Shown here one piece after another: positions 47,647 to 62,402 of a DNA stretch of 64,000 bases. Numbering within the stretch: the first letter of the stretch is position 1; every line of letters begins with the position of its first letter. The notes beneath the pieces are model-generated. The model was not told the DNA's origin and searched no databases. It was given only the letters and a program-made list of their open reading frames with translations. The stretch lies in assembly GCA_905221605.1 (NCBI GenBank), contig CAJNDS010002294.1, positions 88,501 through 152,500 of the forward strand. The letters are read 5' to 3'. Source of the DNA: Symbiodinium natans (Eukaryota; Sar; Dinophyceae; Suessiales; Symbiodiniaceae). The position numbers were made by a program, and so were the translations under genes.

Positions 47647-50600
47647 TCAGCCATCAATACAGGAAATCTGCAGATCCAGACCCCATCCCGCATGGTAATC
47701 TGTCCGCCGGGCACAAACGTTCCCACCATTGGTTGTGATTTCAAAACTATCACCATGCGCGTCGTTGTTGCGACGGTAGCCAGAATTTCCAGCGTATGAC
47801 GCGCAAATGATGTTTGAGGAGCCACCCCAAACACACTTCGTGTTTGAATGGCTGGAGCCAATGTGCACATCTCGCCTGATTCTAACGTTGTCTTGCAAAC
47901 CGTTGCAATTGAACCAGAGGTTCAAGCCCCAGCCTCCATGGTAATCCGTCCTCCGTGCACAAACGTAGCCCCATGGATTGTCGACAGTGACATAAAAACT
48001 ATCACCACAATTTCTACAATCGTCGTTGGTGCGGTACGCTGAATCAGCTGTGTGCGCATCACAGCGCATCTCATGGGTAACCAGCAGGCATTTCAAGTTC
48101 GCGTGACTGCTGCCCATGTGAATGTTGCGCACTTGGAAGTTGAAGGAGCCACCGGTTGGATCGCATTCGAGCTGAAGGTTGAGTCCCCAGCCACCACCAT
48201 GATCCGTCCTGCGCGCACACCATCGGTGCCCATCCTCAGGGAACGACTGCATCCACATACTTTCCACTTGAACATGACTTTGGTCCTTCTTGTATCTTGA
48301 AATGTTAAGTTGTAACTTTCAAAGGACTTACAAGAGGATGGTGGTGTGGACCGGGTGCAACTTGGAGAATGTAGCGCCGTACATGGGAGGCTCCGCGGTT
48401 TCTACTTTAAACAGCCCGACCTGGTACACGGAATAGGAATCCGAATGCGTGTCGAAGCCCAAACGGACGCCCTGATTACCTCCATCCGATCGACATCGCA
48501 CCGGCTCATCTGGCATCGCACACTTCGTGTTCACGGAGCTGGAACCGATTGGGACTATGACCTTCAAATTGCTGTTGTCCACCGGGCAAGCAATTTCCAA
48601 GTTCATACCCCAGCCACCATTGTAATCATCGCGCCTGATGCAGAGAGACCTGGGGTTGCTGCCGTCAGGGCGCCAGATGCTGAAGTCGTCTCCGCAGTTC
48701 CTGCAGTCCTCGTTGGCGCGATTGTTCTGATCTCCAGCATGAGGCTCGCAGTTCACACCCGAATAGGTACGGCCACAGATGGATTTCCAGGGCGACGGAC
48801 CGATGTACTCAATGGTGACTCCAGCCTTGTTTTTGGCAATCTCGCGGCTGTTGTCGTCTTCTGCGAAGTTGAAGCCAAGCACCTGACGACCGCATATACA
48901 TATATATATATACATATATATTCATGCACTTCTGCTTTCAACAATCTGACAGAACAACCTGAACTATGCACCTTGAACCACTTGCCGACCGTGCCCACAA
49001 ATGGGATGCTGACACCGAGCAGGACCTCCACTTTGAAATCCACACCAGTGACTCCTCTGGCAGCGTAAAACTCCTGCAAGCAACGGAAATGCTCAGAAGG
49101 ACCAAAGGTGGCACAATGGTTGTCACAGGCCCGGGAGATATCTCCCAAGTTCAAGTTCACAGCAAGGCTTGCCCGGACTCCCAGCGGCGCGGGAAGCGGG
49201 ATCGGCAGGCTCATAGAGAAGTGGAACTTGCTGATGAATGGATGATAGGAAATTCTTCCAATACTCTGGCACAGACTCCAGCCGATCTTATCAGCAGCTT
49301 CCCCCAAGATACCCCCAATGCACAGCTTGAGCTCCGCAAAGTAGTGGTACGTGGCCAAGAAGTCTGCAGTGCTGCCGCACGATGAGACTTCCACTCCGAT
49401 ATCCAACTTGAACTGAAACGGGTCTCCTGGCTTGACACCCTGGCAAGGAGTGCAATAGCCCTTCACACAGCTTGCCGAAGTGCCCATGAGCTCCTTGATG
49501 CTTCCAAACACATCAAGGCTGTAGGAGCCGCTGGTGCTGATGCAATTGTTGCCATTGACGCAAAAGGAGCAATCAAAAGGAGCCGGCTTCCCATCAGCAT
49601 CCTGGCATGGCCCAAGACCGACAGGGCTTCCACTTTGCAGCAGCGAGCTCAATTTACGATTCTCCTCCTGCAGTTCTTGCACGAGCTTCGGTTGCAGGAG
49701 GGCCAAAGGCTCGGAGTGATGGGCATCGCACCATAGCGATGGCAGCTTGTCCACACACAGGCAATTGACATAGGCCTGGATTTCTTGACTTCGGCTGATC
49801 CAATGCCCTGGCCGTTCCTTCCGCAAGAGGAAGTTGGAGTCGCAATACTGGTCCTTGGTGAAGCCATGAACCTTGTCGTAGTACAGGCGGTCCAGATAGA
49901 AGAGCCGCGTCATCCTCGGTTTACTGGAACCATGCTTCAGCGTGGCTTGCAGCAGCAAGGGCTCCACTTCCAGGGTTTCTTCCCTCTGGTGCCTGTGTAG
50001 CCTCTGGGCAAAGTGATGCCCCAACTTGTTCTGTTCATCATGCAGGACGAGGGCACTCTTGGCATAGAAATCTAACACGGAGAGGTGCTTCTTCATTTGC
50101 AGCAACTGCGAATCAGCCACCAGAGAATTGCACTCCGGCGACTCATCTGCAAGCTGCCCGACAAAGAAGTCCAAATCCAAGACATCGGACTGGCAAAGGC
50201 CTTCCACATAGTCCGCCAGGTCCTTTGCAACCCGAGCTTCCTCCATGGTCATATTCCCCGACATGATGGATGCTTCATCTTCTGCCAGGGTATGGGCTTC
50301 GGACGGATCTCCACACATCTCAGCCATCTTTGCTATCTTCTCAGTGAAATGACCAATTGCTTCTTGGGTCAAATTGGCGGCTCCCAGGAGCCTCTCCGCC
50401 TCAGCCTCAAACTGTCTCCTGACCAAGGCTTCTGCGGCATCCCGGCCAGCCACCATTGCTGCTTCGATCACGCCTGCGTCATCTGGCCAGTCAGAGCCCA
50501 AAGCTTTCACCGAGATGTTTGCAGCCATCAACTTGGACAGAATCTCAGCTGTCCTCACCAAGTGCCATAGTGCTTGTTCCTGCTTATCCCCAGTCAAGTG

Positions 50601-50870
50601 ACTTTGCAAACATGCATCCACCATGGCAATGATGGCTGAACCATTGGACTGGTTGGCTGTGGCGGCTGTGGCGCCAGCGGTCGGAATGCTTTCGTTCGTG
50701 TTGAACAAAGCACCTGCGGCTTGCTCACGAGCAGACTGGGTTTGAAGCAGAGCCTGGCTTCTTGAGGCCCCGGGAGCATCACAAGCATCATCTGCACGTG
50801 TGCAGAGGCAAAGAACTGAGCTGATCACCAGGACATTTGAAAAGGTGCGCAAGCTGCACATGCCCACCAT
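47647..50870 (-). CDS. Secreted Cys-rich protein with C-terminal RRTD-GWG repeats
   Basis: The frame is open from 51,158, but the best start is M at 50,870 (or 50,861), because a signal peptide follows: SLRTFSNVLVISSVLCLCTR. Next comes about 370 residues of mainly helical sequence, then a Cys-rich region (GPCQDADGKPAPFDCSFC, GYCTPCQG). Exon 1 ends at 48,972, exon 2 is 48,333-48,882 and exon 3 begins at 48,297 or somewhat later and ends at 47,647. Intron 1 is GT-AG with GTGC repeated at the next exon. Exons 2 and 3 carry four repeats of about 65 residues, each with CIRRDDYNGGWGMNL, CARRTDHGGGWGLNL or a close variant, followed by VxIGSSxxNxKC. Paired CRNCGD motifs occur in two. I do not recognise this repeat; many cysteines and the signal peptide suggest an extracellular or cell-surface, perhaps lectin-like, role. 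Confidence 0.75.
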
Positions 50871-51178
50871 TGCGCAATTACGTTCCAAAACGGAAGCGGT
50901 AAAGGAGATGAAAGTGCAATGCTTGCCAAGCAGAGGATTGAACCGAAAGCGAAACATGCGTACGAGAAACTCGACGTTGCACGCAAAAGAAGATCCAAGC
51001 TTGCTAGCAGCATCACTGCAAAGCTTGCGGACATCACGAACTTTGAAGTACGTCGTCCACCCAACATCTGTTCGCAGATTCACCCAACAAGGTTCCATCT
51101 GGCCGCTTGTGAACAGCGGTTTTGCTCTGAACCAATCGCACGCATTGCATTTTTGCATACAAGCGCCTTAAGGCCTTA

Positions 51179-51930
51179 AACTCATGCCCTTGACGACTTT
51201 CAGTTAACTATCATGTTTTGCCTGATTCGTGCATGCAGAATGACCTTCAACTTGCGCGTGTAGCCGTGCCTGGCCACCAGCTGCCACGTGTTGAAATGCA
51301 AGTATATGTGCAAATGACAAATGGCTCTCACAAGAACGTGATTTTTCAACTGCCATTGTCTGCTCATAAAGCCAGGATCTAGCCTGCACAAGGGCTGACC
51401 TTAACAGTTCATGGCAACTACCGAGTGAATGAGACGCAGGTGTTGTGGCGAGAGCTGGCGCTCTAGATCGTCATAAGAACTCATTCCTTCTTCTACATGT
51501 TTAGCAGGATCCAAAAAGCAGCCTTTTCTCTATTTCCACGAGAGAGACACACACACACACTCTCACACACCCTTGCAAAAATATGCTCGCATGACGGGTT
51601 TTCCTAAGGACTCGCATGTGACTTGAAGCTAATCCTTTTGGATGGCCTGCACTTATACACCTTGAGCCTACACCTACACCTTGAGCCTTAAACTCTACAT
51701 TGCATGCAACAGCATTTCCGGCTCTGTCTTTTGCAACGATTTTTCTCGACGAAACTCATTCTGACGGAGTGCCCGACTGGCTCGTGAACCAAATGGTTCG
51801 ACCGGACCTCGACCCATGTAGGTTGGGAGTTCAACAACCAGCTTCCTATCGGCCGATGCCTACTACAAAAAATGTTTTTTCGACTCGGTAAGGGTCGCTG
51901 ACTTTGGCGAGTGCAGGGCCCCTGCGAGAC
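51179..51930. other. Intergenic stretch, no recognised gene
   Basis: Contains a short (AC)n tract at 51,548-51,570. I see no gene, and this is upstream of the secreted-protein gene. Confidence 0.4.
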
Positions 51931-52238
51931 TACAGGAAGTCCCACGAGGCGTGGCTGGGAAGCGAGCCCCGTGAACCCACCTTCTCAATACAAATGCAGC
52001 ATTGTGTCTGCGCTGACTTCCGGCAGTGATAGAGCAGCCCTTTTGTGTCAAAAATGCGGGATAGGTGCTTGTCGAGCAAGTTGCGCTGGGCCTCCATGAG
52101 CTCGCCAATGCAAGGATGGCCAGATTCTTCTGGCAAAGCTTCGCAATGCCTGCAAAGCTGTGTCTTGCTTGCAGAGTGTATGAGCAAGCGCAAGGCCGCC
52201 CGGGCAAGTTCGCAAGGCTCGCAAAAAAATGGAAGCAT
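51930..52238 (-). other. Candidate exon, unidentified
   Basis: The minus strand reads ELARAALRLLIHSASKTQLC, then HPCIGELMEAQRNLLDKHLS and RIFDTKGLLYHCRKSAQTQC. Spaced Cys and His residues (C-x2-C near the start and C-x-C near the end) hint at metal binding, but no family is recognised. Confidence 0.35.
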
Positions 52239-52539
52239 ATGCCACGCTTGTCTCGCGTGCTGCGGGTCCTGGTGTCGCGCGAGCTGGATGGTTCACGTGG
52301 CCGCGAGCTGCGCAATGCGAGGCATGCTATTCCAAAGCACGGTCAAGCCGAGAACATGGAAACCCAACGGAGAACACTGATGCCCCAGGAGTTGCGCGCA
52401 TGGGACCCTGGAGAAGCGCACCCACCTGGAAGTTCCAGAGCGCCGAAGGCGACTCCTTCCCGTACGGTTAGGTTATTTTCAGAACGACCACCGGAGGCGA
52501 ACCTCAGACGCCCCGCTGGTCTTCCCCATGCTACTCTTA

Positions 52540-53740
52540 TTTGAAAAGCAATTCTCTACTATCATTCTGTCCCGTCCCCCTGGCTCGGACGGAGGCCAAG
52601 GACGGACCAGCAGGTACCTGAATTCTGGGTTGTGCAGTACGAGCCTTCTCGATCCCCTTCAATACTGCTTGGGACACTTTACTTGACCGCTTGCCATATT
52701 TATCCCACGAAAACGACAGTCCTTCTCACACGCATGAATGTGTTTGCCACCACAAACCTTAAACACATTCGACAGGTAAGTTGTGAAGTCCGCAATCAAC
52801 TCATTCAGTCTGAAGATTCAAATAGAATCAACAGAATATCTCAGTTGGCTTCCCTTCTTTTGGGATGCTCAGGCATCGCCCAAGGCAACATCGTTGAATT
52901 ATTGTCTTCCACCAAAGGCTTTCGACAACTCTCAACGGTACTGAGTAGACCCTACACGGATCGAAGTTCAACGATGGTCGAGCCTTTCCCAAGCCAACGG
53001 ATACTCGATTTGAGGGGTGGAATTTCTAAGTGATCGGGCACGCCTTGGGTCGAGCTCCTTGGCTTGAAGCAAAGTTTCGGGAAGGGCCCCGCTGGCACTG
53101 AAGCGGCGGTTGATGCGTCGGGCCTGGCCTCCCCATAGGCTTCAAACTTGAAACTAATGTCAAGTTGCGCATTACAACGGAAGAAGGCAGTTTAAAGACA
53201 AACTCAACAAACCTTGAAAATTGACTTCCCGCTGGAAAAACTCTTGGAAAATCATGATGTTTCGAAAATAATCAAAAACTTCAAGGTTCAAAAATCTTGC
53301 TTCATAATCTTTTGATCTTGATTGTTAGTGAATGCCACATCACTGTGTGGGGTTGTTGTTTTTGTGGCCCCACTCCGCCCCCCTGCCACGCCTTGCAGGC
53401 CGCCGCCCGCTGCCCGCCGCCGCCCGCCGCCGCCCGCCGCCGCCCCACCCACGTGCCAGATGACACCCGCATCGCCCTGCCCTTTAAAATCGTCCTCTCG
53501 TGAACGTAGTGCCTCTATGGTCTATCTGTTTCTGCGGTTTCTGCAGTACAAATGTTGTACCTCACCTCTATGTGTCTCTGCGGTCGGCGACGCGCACTCT
53601 TGGGCCCGCCCTTGAAAACCGTCCGTTTGTAGCTCTGCGGCTGCTGGCCCCTACAAATATAATGCGCTGCGCGAAGCCGGCCCCAACCCCCACGTTTGGC
53701 GGCCGGATCGAAAAAAACACACAACCGAGGGTTTCAGGTT
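52540..53740. other. AT-rich then CCGCCCGCCG-rich stretch, no firm gene
   Basis: 52,630-53,330 is lower in GC than its surroundings and holds a plus-strand open frame of 133 codons (52,632-53,033) with no recognised family. A CCGCCCGCCG-type GC tract lies at 53,390-53,450. Confidence 0.4.
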
Positions 53741-53815
53741 TAGGTTTAGAGCTGGGTTTAACGCTTTTTTTGGGTTCAGGGTTTGGGGTTTAGGGTTTAG
53801 GGTTTAGGGTTTGGA
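53740..53815. repeat. Short interstitial TTTAGGG-like tract
   Basis: Several TTTAGGG, TTTGGGG and related units occur in the TTTAGGG orientation, ending near 53,812. This is a minor degenerate tract. Confidence 0.85.
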
Positions 53816-54099
53816 GCTCTTTTTTCTCGGACGCAGCGATATGTCCCAAGACTTTATCGGCGAGCTGAGGCAACATCACATGTACTGTGACATGAGCCGG
53901 CGTCAAAACGCAAACGTAGTGTCTACACGAGTCAAAGCAATAGGTCCGTGGACCGTCACTGCTGTCTCCTAACCGGGAGATCGGTATTTGATTGCGGCTT
54001 GGGACTGGCCCAATAGCGCAAGCCGTGATTCGGTAGCTGAACCACACACAAGCGGCGTGGAGAACACTGACACGCAGAGTACGTTTTTGGTGATGTCGC

Positions 54100-54885
54100 C
54101 CCCGTCATGTACCTGGAAGTTGCAAGCACAATGTGGGTACGAGTGCACTTGCGGGCCTGCCAGCTTTTCCGGTACCCCTCGTCTCTTCAGCAAGATCACG
54201 CTGTCTCCGGCCTTCACAGGAGTACAGTAAGGCTTTCCAGGGTGGAGACTTTGCGGCGTGCGAGTACGCACTTCCGCCAGCTACATCCTGTATATCCGGC
54301 AAGCTGTGTCAGAAGCAAAGAAAACGCTGGCCCCTACAACTTGTAGAAAAGCTAGGTTCATGTAGCAAGGTCGCTAGCCATGGAGGCCTCCAGGCAGCAC
54401 GGGACCGACCAGTCCTCCGTAGCACGGCTTTCCATGCCTTCTCACAGTGAACGTTGATTCCTCTGCTTCGGATGTTGCTTTGCATAGGGCCGCCCTGCCG
54501 CAAACCGCAGGTCCCACGAATTTTGAGGAGCAGCGGGCCTTCTGGAACAGGCTGGACCGCTCGCTGCGTACCATACCTCAACGTAACGTATGCGTTGTTG
54601 CTGGTGGTTTTAATGCTGGGCTTCATAGTCATCCAACCGGGCTTGACCATCTCCTCGCTCGACATGTCCCGGATCAGCAATAATTGCAGAATGTCAGACC
54701 GGGCCCTTGGCTCCCTGGTTGGCCGCCGAAAGCCCCAACTCTAACCTACTGTGCGATATACTGCCAGCCTGTGAAGCTGCAGATACGCAAAAGGGTACTC
54801 AGGGAGGGCTATGGCCAAAGCGAGATCTGTGCATTGCTCAGCCCAGTGGAGACTTCTGCGGCCTGTAAACGAAAGCACTAGTGAA
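54100..54885 (+). pseudogene. LINE endonuclease (EEP) remnant
   Basis: On the plus strand from 54,447 the sequence reads EEQRAFWNRLDRSLRTIPQR, then NVCVVAGGFNAGLHSHPTGL. This matches the (F/L)W-x-x-LD-x-x-L-x-x-(I/V)P-x-RN-x-x-(I/V)-x-GDFN block of the endonuclease/exonuclease/phosphatase domain of non-LTR retrotransposons. The catalytic Asp of GDFN is Gly here. The frame shifts soon after, and weaker similarity continues to about 54,880, where the next element begins. It is a dead, truncated copy on the strand opposite to the other retroelements here. Confidence 0.55.
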
Positions 54886-55107
54886 GTACACTAGCCCTAC
54901 TCTCTACAGCCCTCCACCTCCCCTAGTACCACAACATGAGTGGTTGTTTGGGTTTAGCCCTGGAGAGGAAGGAGTCCCTATGGCGAAACCTAACGAGCAT
55001 AGCGCCAATGTAGCTAGCTCAGATCGCGCTCCCGTGGAAATGGTCCAATCAACATAGCACTCGCTCAGCGGACTCTTGTATGGAAGGTGGACAGATCCCA
55101 CTCATAG
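54886..55107. repeat. 222-bp direct repeat, left copy
   Basis: This nearly equals 55,548-55,769 (offset 662 bp), with only a few differences, mostly transitions. It begins GTACACTAGCCCTACTCTCT. It sits at the 3' side of the reverse-transcriptase element that runs on the minus strand. Confidence 0.9.
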
Positions 55108-55547
55108 CTCGGAGGCCGGGTCCCTTCGGGTCCCGGGTTGCCCCCAGGGTGGGTAGGGTGGGCACTTTGAATTTGCCCCCCCTTTTTCTTAGGGGGCCTT
55201 GTAGCCACAATGGCCACGGGCGCTGTTGCCGTTTAGCGCTCTGCACATGTAACATCACAACTGCACATAGCACAAGTGGCACATCTGACTGCATGCACAT
55301 GTAGCTCATGTGTGTGACAGCAGCAAATTCAAGAGTGATTGTTTAGCCCTTTTGGGGAAACACATACAATTAGCCCCTTCTGGTTTAGGCCTTCTCTGCC
55401 TGTGGTGCTCTCATGCTTTAGCTCCCTTCCCTTGGGGATGGTAATAGCATTTCGAGAGAAGGCAAAAACACCTTCGATGTTTTTAGCGATTATTGGAGAG
55501 GTCGGTCTAGCATACACGGTCGTAAACAGCTAGCCGTTCACGAGTGC

Positions 55548-55769
55548 GTACACTAGCCCTACTCTCTAGAGCCCTCCACCTCCCCTAGCACCACAACATG
55601 AGTGGTTGTTTGGGTTTAGCCCTGGAGAGGAAGGAGTCCCTATGGCGAAACCTAACGAGCATAGCGCCAATGTAGCTAGCTCAGATCGCGCTCCCGCGGA
55701 AATGGTCCAATCAACATAGCACTCGCTCAGCGGACTTTTGTGTGGAAGGTGGACAGATCCCACTTATAG
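55548..55769. repeat. 222-bp direct repeat, right copy
   Basis: Partner of 54,886-55,107. The 440 bp between the two copies has no open frame of note and is also rich in TAGC. Paired repeats at one end could be the B1-A2-B2 arrangement of split-repeat (Ngaro/PAT-type) elements or a duplicated LTR-like end; this is not resolved. Confidence 0.9.
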
Positions 55770-55801
55770 GGTCCCGGGTTCCCCCCGCGTAGCCCTTCGA
55801 G

Positions 55802-57448
55802 CTACCAGGGCTCCAGCTTCTGACGCTTCCTTCCGAAGCGTCCCCCCTGCGGGGCTCTAGCTCTCTTTCGCAGACTGAGCTCCTCATAGTAGCTTTCTGC
55901 GTGCTTGAGCAGTCTACCGAGGATCTTCCACTCTAGCTCTTCCCCCTTCAGGTGCACCCTGAACGCCGGGTCAAAGCTAGCAAAATTCTCATTCGTGAGA
56001 TCATCCGCTAGCTGGTTGAGGTCCCGTGGAATCCACCTCAGTTGGAGGTCGCAGTTCCTGCTCGCTAGCTCTTCAGCTAGCTCCATCAAAATCAGCATGG
56101 ATGGAAACTTGGTAGTCATGACCTTCTTTAGCAGTGCTTCATTGGACTTGTTGTCTGTGTAGCCCCTGAGGGCTACTCGTGTGGCCTTTCGACCATCATC
56201 TTGCGGAACCCATAGCTTGACGGCTACCAGTGTGCCCAGTAGCTCGAGCGCCGCTATCGCCTTGTTGGGGTCCTTTTTAGCGAAAGTCCAGGGTGCCCAA
56301 CTACGTTCCACATCCAGCGAGAACAGGGCCGCGAACAGCCGGGACTAGCTCCAAGAAGCCCCCAATCCAGGCACGTCCATCTTCAGCCTTGGCGTCTGTT
56401 AGGAATGATAGCGCCTGGGAGTGGTAGACGATCGATTCCGGTTGCTGCAGTCTTTCTCGTCCGCCCAGCCTCTCCGCCAGCCACTCCATAAGGATTCGAG
56501 CATCGTCGGCAGTGTTAGCTTTCCCGGCTTCCCTGCCACAGCCGATGACCAGGCATGTAGCGGCCCTAGAAACGGCCTCTCCCAATCCAGCGCCGTCGCA
56601 GCGAAGCCAAGTCTCCCCAGGCCTTGGGCCATCTCCTTGGCCCCCACGTAGCCGTCCTTGACCTTTGCACGCGCCATCCCACCAGCCAGTCGGTCGAGAG
56701 ACCTAGCTTGTAGCCAACGTCGTACTCGGTCTCCAGGCCTACAGAAGGGCTAATGGAGCGGATTCTGCGAGAGTTCCGGGAGCGCTATGGGGAGAACCGT
56801 GCTATTGCGGCGCTGGCAGTGATAGTGGAGGATGAATCCACAGGCAAGAAAAGGGTGATACACGACGCTGGCCATGGGGTGAGGGTGAACCGCCGGATTA
56901 AATGCCGGGACAAGATCCGAGCCCCAGGAGCTAGCGAAAAGAAGATGCTGCTCCGCGAGATGAGAGCTAAGAAGAAGACTGCCTTCTCGGTGGTGGGTGC
57001 TACAAGCACCAGGCCTCGGAGCACGGCTTCATGGGCTGCCAGATGGATGAGAAGGAGGAGACAGGGGGAGCCCCTGTTCGGCCCTCAGCAAGAAGTCCCT
57101 GTCCGGATCACCCGCCGCTTCCAGCAGGCCCCTGATGAGCCGAAGGGGTTGCCCCTGCGCCACATCCGTCATCTTGGGATTGTCTGGATGCTGCTCTAGC
57201 AGCCATTCCGCCAAGATACGTCGGATCTCCTCCTGCAGCTTGTCGTCGCGGGCCATAGCGCAACCATGCTCACCTCCCGCCGCCATACAGAAGGCTTCCC
57301 GTTCTAGCTCCTTCTTTGAGGTCATCCGCTGTAAGACTGTCCGGCGTATCCTCGCTCGTAGCTCCTCCCAAGACGCCGCCGGATCGAGAAGGCTGCAAAG
57401 CTGCTTCTGCCATGACTTGCAGTACTTGTTTTTAAGCACTACTAGCAC
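55802..57448 (-). pseudogene. Reverse transcriptase/RNase H element with internal inversion, inactive
   Basis: Read on the minus strand. 57,029-57,448 encodes an upstream domain (GQPLRLIRGLLEAAGDPDRD, then FLLRAEQGLPL). 56,753-57,068 is inverted and reads on the plus strand as RT fingers and palm (RYGENRAIAALAVIVEDEST, GKKRVIHDAGHGVRVNRRIK). From 56,740 down comes the RT C-terminal part (LGRLGFAATALDWERPFLGP) with a frame change. 55,802-56,311 is an RNase H-like domain (GYTDNKSNEALLKK, WIPRDLNQLADDLTN). A small deletion after FSVVG removes the expected GDISKAH block with the first catalytic Asp, and no YxDD is seen. I recall this RT type as abundant in dinoflagellates; its class (DIRS-like or other) is uncertain. 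It cannot be active. Confidence 0.7.
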
Positions 57449-58440
57449 AACCCGAGGGAAAAGACCAAAAGAAACAAAACAAAGCTTGAGTGCGGTTAGC
57501 CCATCACGCCGGTTGTCTTATGCTAGCAGCGTAGCACCACCGGGGCGGGAACACACGGCTTAGCAAAAGCCTCCCAGACCTGCGGTAGCTTTTGTAGCTG
57601 CTTCGGGCGCCCCACACTAGCTCTCTTTCCCCTCTCTCTCTCCTCTCACACACGCAGCCCCACGCATCTTAGCCCCGTAAGTGGTGGACGGCTGCTCCTT
57701 TTCTCTTTCTAGCACCTGGCTGCCTTCAGCTCGGGGCCAGCCGGGGATGGCTTGGCCCCTGCCACCTCTGCGACAAGAGTCGCACTTGTGGCGGGAATGA
57801 AAATCAATAGCGAACCACATTCTTCTGTTGCAGAAGTTGCGGTAGGAGCTCTCGCAGCTAGCAACGCAGCGGAAGACATAGCGGGTGGTTTCCAACCTGC
57901 CAGTCCAAAATTAGCGTTAGCGGGTGAAACTTCGTAGCACCCCGAGCAACTAGCTGCTGTCCTCTAGCGGTAGCACAGTGGACCTCGAGGATCTCCGTGC
58001 ACGTAGCTCGCTCTAGCCAGACTAGATCTGTAGCAGGGGTGACCTTGCCCTTGCCATGGCCCTTTGTAGCGCGTAGCTCCTCATAGCGCTTCTGCAGGGG
58101 AGAGTCCTTGCTGAATGCTCCTAGCGGCCATAGCTCGGGCTTCACTCTGCCTCAAAAGATCTCGATTCGCGAGTTGTCCTCTCCTCCCGGTCTCCCATCT
58201 CGGCAGCGTAGCACTTTCAGGGGCTTTAGCCGCTCCACCCCCTCCCACTTTGTGCAGTCTAGCCGCGTCCAGCTCTGCGGGACCGCGTAGCTCTCGAGGA
58301 TGTGCTGCCACTGAGCCTTAGCACGGGCGTCACGGGGCCCCTTTCCTTTTAGCCAAGTCACTCTCAGCCCCACGGGGCTTTCGAGAACAATGTTGCGAGT
58401 AGCAACGAGCAAAGCTTTTCAAAGCTCGAGGTCAGTTAAT
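57449..58440 (-). pseudogene. 5' part of the same retroelement, degraded
   Basis: Minus-strand open segments at 58,152-58,412 (contains ESPVGLRVTWLKGKGPRDAR), 57,858-58,145 and 57,617-57,895 share the unusual TAGC-rich (plus-strand) composition of the RT region and so probably belong to it. No domain is recognised. The composition changes abruptly near 58,440, which I take as the element's 5' edge. Confidence 0.45.
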
Positions 58441-58459
58441 TAAGTTCTTCGGTGGCGAA

Positions 58460-61880
<3,421 letters not shown>

Positions 61881-62272
61881 CACACACATACGAAAGCATC
61901 AACCTTCCGCAGGAAAAGAGCAGGCACGGCACCTGCAGCTGCTCCATCTGCAGGGTGCACGCCTGCTTTCTTGCATTTTCGGCGCGGCTGCATCATCCAC
62001 CCTGCTGCACAACCATACATCCTTGCTGCACGCGCCCTCGTCGTTAGCCACTGGTCCTGGCAGATGGGTCAGCAGAGACAGACACACACACACAGACAAA
62101 CAAAAAAAAGCTCTGGCGCGCGGATGCGCAGAAGCCTTCCACATCGACAACATCTTCAACTGGTCCAAGCGCAGGATGGACTCCGTCATCACCTGGAGTG
62201 CAGAATGCGCAGTGTCACACAAAAAAAGAAAGGCCAGTTGTTGTATCAGACAAACCAATTTGCAGGACTGAG

Positions 62273-62402
62273 TTATCCCACGTTGTTTTCTGCCTGCAGT
62301 CTGGCACGCCGCTTCAGGTTCTTCTCTTGCTTGGCCAAATCACGGTTGTCGGCACGCAATTCAGCGCGACGGCGTTTCAGCTCCGCAGTCGTCGCCAAGA
62401 AC
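62273..62402 (-). other. Orphan coiled-coil exon
   Basis: After an AG acceptor at 62,403-62,404 the minus strand reads TAELKRRRAELRADNRDLAK and then QEKNLKRRARLQAENNVG and a stop at 62,273-62,275. A GC donor after RARLQ is possible. The heptad-like spacing and the Lys/Arg richness indicate a basic coiled coil. It has no ATG of its own and is followed on the same strand by microsatellites and the LINE, which may have broken the gene. Confidence 0.5.

Noticed and set aside
56753-57199. Plus-strand frame of 148 codons as a host gene
   Set aside because: Its sequence is the RT fingers/palm block of the surrounding minus-strand element, placed there by an inversion.
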